From Candidatus Zixiibacteriota bacterium (GTDB lineage: Bacteria; Zixibacteria; MSB-5A5; GN15; JACZUZ01), in the NCBI GenBank assembly GCA_022563625.1, contig JADFNA010000035.1:1-9703 (forward strand): 9,703 nt of DNA, in the 5' to 3' direction. Shown one piece after another: positions 5,269 to 9,703 of this stretch (position 1 is its first letter; each line of letters starts with the position of its first letter). The notes below the pieces were generated by a model. The model was not told where the DNA came from and ran no database searches. It was given only the letters and a program-made list of their open reading frames with translations. The position numbers were made by a program, and so were the translations under genes.

Positions 5269-6501
5269 CTACTCCACCATCCTTTCGCCCGCTATCCAGC
5301 CGGTGGTCCAGGCGCTTTGAAAATTAAATCCGCCGGTGACGCCGTCGATATCCAAAAGTTCACCGGCAAAATATAATCCCGGGCAGCGCTTGCTCTGCAT
5401 CGTTTTGAAATCCACTTCTGATAACTTCACTCCGCCGCAGGTGACAAACTCCTCTTTGAATATCCCCTTGCCGCAAATCATAAAAACTGCTCCGGAAAGT
5501 TCTGATACGATTTTGTTCATAGTTGCTCTGGAAATTCCCGACCAGGTGTCCGTTTCGGACACTCCCGAGACACCCGCAATCTGGCCCCAGTATCGCCTGG
5601 GCAGAACCACGGGGGATGCGCTGTGGATGCGCTTCCTGCCGTTTTGCATTTTGTACTCTGCAATTGCGCTGTAAATTTGATTGGAGTTGTACCCGGGCAA
5701 GAAGTTGATCTTAAGTTTGCAGTGGTAATTGTATTCGTGAAGCTCACGGGCGCCCCAGGCTGAAAGTTTTAGCGCCGCCGGTCCACTCAATCCCCAGTGC
5801 GTGATCAACAGCGGGCCGCTTTGTTCCAGTTTACGCTTGCTTGAATTCTCAAGCGTGAGCGTGGCGTTTTCGAAACTAACACCCGCCAGGCCCTTCAGGC
5901 GCGCATCATTGATCTTGAACGTGAACAGCGACGGCACACAACTGACAATCTCATGTTTCAACGCCGCCGAAAAACGATACCCCTGCGGACTGTTACCTGT
6001 GGCCAGTAAAACCCGGTCGAATTTTTGGCGCGCTCCGTCACTCAATTTGATTTCAAACTCCGGTGATTTACTATTTTCCGAACACGATTCGATGTTTTTT
6101 ACTCTGGCGCCGAGTCGAACCTCCACTCCCGACTCACGGGCGGCGTCCAGCAGACAGTTGACAACTGTCTCCGACTTGTCGGTCACGGGAAACATCCGGC
6201 CGTCACTTTCGGTTTTCAATAGAACACCGTGCGCTTCGAACCAGGCGATAATCTCGCGGGGCTGAAACCGGCTAAACGGGCCCAGCAGTTCTTTGGCGCC
6301 CCGCGGATAGTTTTTTACTAATTCCAGCGGATCAAAACAATTATGCGTGACATTACAGCGCCCGCCGCCGGAGATGCGCACTTTGTCAAGCGGTTTGCGA
6401 GTTGCCTCAAAAAGAGTGATTCTGGCGCGGGAGTTTTTCGCGGCGGCGGAAATCCCCGCAATAAATCCCGCCGCGCCGCCGCCTATGATTGCTATTTTCA
6501 A
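5269..6501 (-). CDS. BaiN/HI0933-family FAD-dependent oxidoreductase
   Basis: This is a 410-residue flavoprotein of the HI0933/YhiN family, annotated in many genomes as BaiN or aminoacetone oxidase family. The family binds FAD; its physiological substrate in most bacteria is unknown, and the bile-acid role of Clostridium BaiN should not be assumed here. Features: N-terminal Rossmann motif IIGGGAAGFIAG (residues 5-16), GGGRCNVTH (45-53), ATGN (167-170), THWGLSGPAAL (234-244), CGGVKLSEV (355-363), and the C-terminal FAD-contact block YFAGELLDIDGVTGGFNFQ (377-395). Length and order are normal. The start is TTG at 6501, supported by GGAG six bases upstream and by the Rossmann strand beginning at once. 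It lies 33 bp after the adenylating-enzyme gene on the same strand, so co-transcription is likely, though this family is found in many contexts and a shared function is not implied. Confidence 0.93.
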   Translation of the reverse strand: MKIAIIGGGAAGFIAGISAAAKNSRARITLFEATRKPLDKVRISGGGRCNVTHNCFDPLELVKNYPRGAKELLGPFSRFQPREIIAWFEAHGVLLKTESDGRMFPVTDKSETVVNCLLDAARESGVEVRLGARVKNIESCSENSKSPEFEIKLSDGARQKFDRVLLATGNSPQGYRFSAALKHEIVSCVPSLFTFKINDARLKGLAGVSFENATLTLENSSKRKLEQSGPLLITHWGLSGPAALKLSAWGARELHEYNYHCKLKINFLPGYNSNQIYSAIAEYKMQNGRKRIHSASPVVLPRRYWGQIAGVSGVSETDTWSGISRATMNKIVSELSGAVFMICGKGIFKEEFVTCGGVKLSEVDFKTMQSKRCPGLYFAGELLDIDGVTGGFNFQSAWTTGWIAGERMVE

Positions 6502-6507
6502 TTGGCG

Positions 6508-6511
6508 CTCC
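6508..6511 (-). promoter_or_regulatory. Shine-Dalgarno deciding a TTG start
   Basis: On the minus strand GGAG is followed by CGCCAA and then TTG at 6501. The spacing is normal and the protein begins with the first beta strand of its FAD-binding fold, so the rare TTG start codon is credible. Confidence 0.5.
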
Positions 6512-6534
6512 GGTCCCGGGATTCTATTAACCGC

Positions 6535-7983
6535 TTATCGCTGTACCGGAGCAGCGCCGGGCGCGTTTGTTGAAACAAACGAAACACAAGCTTCTGGTAT
6601 CTCGCTGATAACAAAACGCAGCTTTCCAGTTTTCCCTCGCTGCAACGATTCAACGTATTGTATGTCTGAATGCGTATTCTTCCCCAGGTACTTTTCAGTT
6701 TCAGCGCGCAGCTTTTTCTCGTCGCGCTCGCGGTATTCCGGCGCCCGGACTATACGCAGCACGATTCTGCCCGGTGTTAGCTGGATTATCTGCGCCTCAC
6801 GGATGGCTGTCATGTCTTTGAATATATGGTCTATGCGTCCGACTTTTGTCCCGTCCGCCAGGACAATATAATCCTCAACGCGTCCGTCGATTGACTTAAC
6901 TGTCCGCGAGCGCACACCGCACGGGCAATCTGTGTTTTCGCTCAGCCCGCAGGCGACATCACCGGTGTCATAGCGTAAAAGCGGGAATGCGTCATTAGTG
7001 AAGTTTGTCCCAATAATTCGATAGTTGTCAGCGCCATCTTCGCAAATAAATTCGACAGCGGAAAAATCTTCATCGACATGCAGCGTTCCATGAGCGCACT
7101 CCGAGATATTCGCAGCTCCCTCAGCCAGGCCGTAGTGCTGGTACATGCGACAGTCAAACGCCTTTTCAATCAATTCACGCTGATGCGCCAGCAAAGATTC
7201 GGCGCCGGATGTGACATGAGTTATTTGTTTACGCAGATCATCCCTGGAATTGAGCAGGTGTGAGGCGAGCAGTGTCAGATGGGACGGATAGCCATGCAGC
7301 CATCTAACTCCCGAGCGTTTAATCTCGGACACATACTGAGAAAGGTTTTCTTCTTTCAGATGGTATCCGCTGAACAAAACCTGCTTTGCCGGTTTATTAT
7401 AGCGCCAGAATGGCGCTCTTGTTTGTTTTACCGGGACAATTGCCCGCCCGCTAAACACGCCGCAGGGAGTGTCAAATTCAATCCCGAGCTCAATTCGATA
7501 GCGCCACCAGAGCGCCCATTGTTCACGCTCGGCGCTGTGTGTCAGCGGAAAAACCAGTCCACGGCCTGTCGTGCCACTGGTGTGGGTCATAATTGTTTCA
7601 TGCCCGGATAAGACAGTGGAGCGCAGCGCCACAAGATTTGCCTGCGCCTCAGATTTTGTCAGAATTGGAAGGCGAACTATATCAGCCAGTGATTGTATTT
7701 CCTCCGGATCTATTCTCCGGGAGGCGAACGTGTCGAGATAATATGGAACTGAAAGCGCAGCATGAATAACAAAACTTCTCAATCGCTGATTGCGGAGAAT
7801 CAGCAGGCTTTCCGGGGAAAGGCTGCGGCGGGAGAGGTATTCGTTGAGCGCTGAATGAAATGCTCCGTTATAGCGCCGGCGCCGAATACGCCGTCCCTGA
7901 TAGGAACATGCCGCGTTTTGCAGCGCCACGGGAAGTATCTGATACAAGTTTTCTAAGGACACTGTTCTAACTACACCCGTCAC
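6535..7983 (-). CDS. CapK/PaaK-like adenylate-forming enzyme (phenylacetate-CoA ligase family)
   Basis: This 482-residue protein belongs to the adenylate-forming superfamily, in the branch with phenylacetate-CoA ligase and the capsule-cluster protein CapK. Such enzymes activate a carboxylate with ATP, some then forming a thioester; the substrate here is unknown. The N-terminus (LYQILPVALQNAACSYQG, then an arginine-rich stretch and RYNGAF) is typical of the CapK-like group rather than of true catabolic PaaK. Core motifs are present: phosphate-binding TSGTTG (135-140), YGLAE (284-288), LLRYDTGD (335-342), CPCG (353-356), DGRVEDY (366-372), and a C-terminal RGKTGKLRF (449-457) carrying the lysine expected for adenylation. 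The start is GTG at 7983, whose first base is the last base of the DUF362 stop codon, so the two are probably translationally coupled. CapK-like enzymes usually sit in surface-polysaccharide clusters; no glycosyltransferase is visible here. Confidence 0.88.
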   Translation of the reverse strand: MTGVVRTVSLENLYQILPVALQNAACSYQGRRIRRRRYNGAFHSALNEYLSRRSLSPESLLILRNQRLRSFVIHAALSVPYYLDTFASRRIDPEEIQSLADIVRLPILTKSEAQANLVALRSTVLSGHETIMTHTSGTTGRGLVFPLTHSAEREQWALWWRYRIELGIEFDTPCGVFSGRAIVPVKQTRAPFWRYNKPAKQVLFSGYHLKEENLSQYVSEIKRSGVRWLHGYPSHLTLLASHLLNSRDDLRKQITHVTSGAESLLAHQRELIEKAFDCRMYQHYGLAEGAANISECAHGTLHVDEDFSAVEFICEDGADNYRIIGTNFTNDAFPLLRYDTGDVACGLSENTDCPCGVRSRTVKSIDGRVEDYIVLADGTKVGRIDHIFKDMTAIREAQIIQLTPGRIVLRIVRAPEYRERDEKKLRAETEKYLGKNTHSDIQYVESLQRGKTGKLRFVISEIPEACVSFVSTNAPGAAPVQR

Positions 7984-9485
7984 TACACATTAGCGGGTGA
8001 TACATTGGACCGTTCTAGTTTGCCTGTCCAGCCAAAGTGCGGCCTGAATGCATACAGTGTGTCAGGATTAATTTGCGCCAGGAGTTTGTTCCACCCGTGA
8101 ACATTACTCCGGCAAATAATTTCATCAAGTGGGCAGTCACTTAAAATGAAATCACGCACAGTGAACGCATTCGACACTATCGGAATATTTTCTAAACTAA
8201 AACCCATCAGCGTTGCTCCAACCGCATCTACCGCCGCCGGGTTGCAGCCGAACGCAATCAGTCTGGCCGGATATGGATCGGGGTCCATCGGGCCGTTTCC
8301 CTGGCCGGCGATAATTCCATCAACCAAGCACAGATATGGTTTTCGGTTTTCGTGTGTGTCAGGCCGCAGCGAACCGTCCATGTTGCCGTACATGACAAGT
8401 TTGTTCAAATCAAGCGACATGCGCCAGACAGTGTCATTACCGCTCCAGTTTCCGCTGCGAATTGTCTTGTCTGTTGCGCCGAAAATTCGTTTGCCAACGG
8501 GACGGGCGATTTTCATCAGGCGCGGCCCCAGGCCGGGCAGCGCCAGCGAGAGCCGTTTGAACGAATGTACCAGCGCGTTCTCCGAGCGTTTTGACAGCGC
8601 AAAGTCGGGGAACTGATCGCCGCCGTCGGCCGGTGAGCCCTCGGTGTGATGTGGCAGCCAGTTCTTGTCACCGTTGACTCCGACAAGGTTTTTCAGGTTT
8701 ATCGTGACACCTGCCTTCTTGTGTGTTTTCAGTTTTGGGAGATTGATATACACGTCACACTTGATTGCTGTCCCGGAGATAAGGTATTCGTTTTTCACTC
8801 CGTCGTGATGCGAATTCACGACACCTGCGTCATAATCAGCGCCGTAGTATTTACCGGCGCCGTGATGCTGGAGAAACTCAGACTTTTCGGCCAGGTCAAA
8901 TGCAACATAACCGTTCGGATCACCCGCGAGTGTGCGCCGTCTGACAATCACTTCTTTTTCATTCGTCCATTCTTCTTTGCGAAAGTCAACCAGGCTAAAA
9001 TTAAAGCCCAGTCTGTGATAATGTTCTTCCAGCGCATGCAACTGCAACACACCGGCTATTTTACTAAAGGAAGAGTCCGTCTGCGGCGCATCACCGACAA
9101 TCACCGCGCCGGTTTTACCGAGCGCTTTGAAGACATAATCCGCCACAGCTCGAATTATCGAACCGTGTGTCAAAATATATTTCCAGCCGTCAGGATCACG
9201 CGGATGAAATTCTTTGACAAAATTGGGCTTTAGGAGTACCAGATCGCCCTCATTGATATAATCCCCAAGCGGGTCCCACTTGGCTGAACCGTAGCGTTCA
9301 CTATTTAGCCCAAACAGCGCAAGGGCCTGGCGCACGCCTTCATACGCGGGATTTTTTTCAGAGCCGCTCTGACGGTAATCAAGTTCGGGATAAACAGTAT
9401 CCGGATGAAACGGCGCGCATTCAGTGTATACCGATTCATCTCCGCGCCAGATACTGACCGTATTTTGTGGACCAATTGAGCGCAT
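7983..9485 (-). CDS. DUF362 domain protein
   Basis: This 500-residue protein has the conserved blocks of DUF362, a family of undefined biochemical role: VLLKPNFV (83-90), GDAPQTDSSF (131-140), INLPKLKTHKKAGVTINL (247-264) followed by KNLVG, DGIIAGQGNGP (389-399), and NPAAVDAVGATLMG (415-428). Some family members carry ferredoxin-type cysteine clusters; this one does not, having only scattered cysteines. No signal peptide or membrane segment is evident, so it is probably cytoplasmic. The start is ATG at 9485, preceded by GAGGG four bases upstream. Its stop codon shares a base with the GTG of the CapK-like gene. DUF362 genes are, to my knowledge, often found beside CapK-like genes in polysaccharide clusters, which suggests a joint role in modifying a surface glycan, but that is inference. 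Length is at the long end for the family, with an insertion around 285-345. Confidence 0.88.
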   Translation of the reverse strand: MRSIGPQNTVSIWRGDESVYTECAPFHPDTVYPELDYRQSGSEKNPAYEGVRQALALFGLNSERYGSAKWDPLGDYINEGDLVLLKPNFVKEFHPRDPDGWKYILTHGSIIRAVADYVFKALGKTGAVIVGDAPQTDSSFSKIAGVLQLHALEEHYHRLGFNFSLVDFRKEEWTNEKEVIVRRRTLAGDPNGYVAFDLAEKSEFLQHHGAGKYYGADYDAGVVNSHHDGVKNEYLISGTAIKCDVYINLPKLKTHKKAGVTINLKNLVGVNGDKNWLPHHTEGSPADGGDQFPDFALSKRSENALVHSFKRLSLALPGLGPRLMKIARPVGKRIFGATDKTIRSGNWSGNDTVWRMSLDLNKLVMYGNMDGSLRPDTHENRKPYLCLVDGIIAGQGNGPMDPDPYPARLIAFGCNPAAVDAVGATLMGFSLENIPIVSNAFTVRDFILSDCPLDEIICRSNVHGWNKLLAQINPDTLYAFRPHFGWTGKLERSNVSPANV

Positions 9486-9501
9486 CTATCCCTCTTAGGG
9501 C

Positions 9502-9524
9502 GGAGCGAGAACTACTCACGCTCC
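9502..9524. repeat. Small hairpin in the leader of the DUF362 gene
   Basis: GGAGCG (9502-9507) and CGCTCC (9519-9524) are perfect reverse complements around an 11-nt loop. It lies 17 bases upstream of the DUF362 start. It may be a leader hairpin or operator, or chance. I found no convincing promoter between it and 9600. Confidence 0.3.
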
Positions 9525-9564
9525 ACCGTAATAGGATATTCGATCGGCCTGGCGCTGTCTGTAT

Positions 9565-9599
9565 AAAAAGTTGAGTCGGCAGGCCAGGCGAGGCTGCCG
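9565..9599 (-). terminator. Possible terminator after the sorting-domain gene
   Basis: CGGCAG (9577-9582) and CTGCCG (9594-9599) form a 6-bp stem, with two more inner C-G pairs possible. On the minus strand the stem is followed, after seven bases, by CTTTTTATA. It begins 15 bases past the stop of the upstream gene, a normal place for a terminator. An alternative pairing of 9583-9589 with 9547-9553 (7 bp) competes with it. The distance to the T-run weakens the call. Confidence 0.4.
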
Positions 9600-9613
9600 C
9601 CCCACCATGAAAC

Positions 9614-9703
9614 CTACTTCAAAATCACCATCTTTTTCTTCGCCACAAACTCACCGGAAACAAAGCGCGCAAAATAAACCCCGATGGCAACTGTCTGGCC
9701 TGC
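9614..9703 (-). CDS. C-terminal end of a probable secreted protein with a type IX-like sorting domain (partial)
   Basis: Only the last 29 codons are in the window; the frame is open to the right edge and stops at TAG 9616-9614. The residues end in GVYFARFVSGEFVAKKKMVILK-like sequence, which fits the final strands of Por secretion/type IX C-terminal sorting domains (pattern GxYxxRxxxGxxxxxxKMxxxK). FlgD-like immunoglobulin tails in candidate phyla of the same group look very similar. Proteins with such tails are usually exported through the inner membrane by Sec, then across the outer membrane, and attached or released at the surface. What the rest of the protein does cannot be seen. It is upstream of the DUF362 gene on the same strand, with about 128 bases and a possible terminator between them. 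Confidence 0.75.
   Translation of the reverse strand, partial: AGQTVAIGVYFARFVSGEFVAKKKMVILK

Noticed and set aside
8646..9233. 195-codon plus-strand ORF
   Set aside because: It is antisense to the DUF362 gene, whose conserved motifs run across the same bases. The antisense product resembles no family.
1..9703. CRISPR array, transposase, integrase or toxin-antitoxin genes
   Set aside because: No regularly spaced direct repeats and no matching protein motifs were seen on either strand.

Overview
The window is about 9.7 kb of bacterial chromosome. Almost all genes lie on the minus strand, so transcription runs from high to low coordinates. The organism respires with menaquinone made by the futalosine pathway: four adjacent genes are clear mqnE, mqnA, mqnC and mqnD. 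A 29-residue fragment at the right edge looks like the end of a type IX secretion (Por) C-terminal sorting domain or a related FlgD-like tail. Futalosine menaquinone plus such a tail suggests a member of the Fibrobacteres-Chlorobi-Bacteroidetes group or a neighbouring candidate phylum such as Zixibacteria. That assignment is an inference from domain types, not from a marker gene.

Layout from right to left, in transcription order. 9614-9703 is the 3' end of a probable secreted protein, followed by a GC-rich inverted repeat and T-tract (9565-9599) that could end its transcript. Next come a DUF362 protein (7983-9485) and a CapK/PaaK-type adenylate-forming enzyme (6535-7983). They share one base at their junction (TAG/GTG), so they are probably translated together. 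A BaiN/HI0933-type flavoprotein (5269-6501, TTG start) follows 33 bp later. A short gene on the opposite strand (5031-5216, 61 aa) separates this group from the menaquinone genes. It converges on the flavoprotein gene across an 8-bp inverted repeat and diverges from mqnE.

The menaquinone block is mqnE (3678-4817), a 100-bp gap with a candidate promoter, then mqnA-mqnC-mqnD (702-3559), packed with a 4-bp overlap between A and C and a short gap between C and D. MqnA dehydrates chorismate, MqnE joins the product to S-adenosylmethionine to give aminofutalosine, MqnC cyclises dehypoxanthine futalosine, and MqnD releases 1,4-dihydroxy-6-naphthoate. The step that removes the adenine or hypoxanthine base (MqnB or an MTAN-type nucleosidase) and the later prenylation, decarboxylation and methylation steps are not in this window.

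The first 700 bases are different. They are visibly AT-richer (about 35% G+C by count at 361-420, against about 65% at 841-900 inside mqnD). They hold no long ORF, several imperfect hairpins, a probable terminator for the mqn operon near 576-602, and one 42-codon ORF (55-183, minus) with a perfect AGGAGG Shine-Dalgarno.

I do not see an obvious new multi-gene system. The points most worth a second look are the DUF362/CapK-like pair, the structured segment upstream of mqnE, the 61-aa plus-strand gene and the 42-aa ORF.
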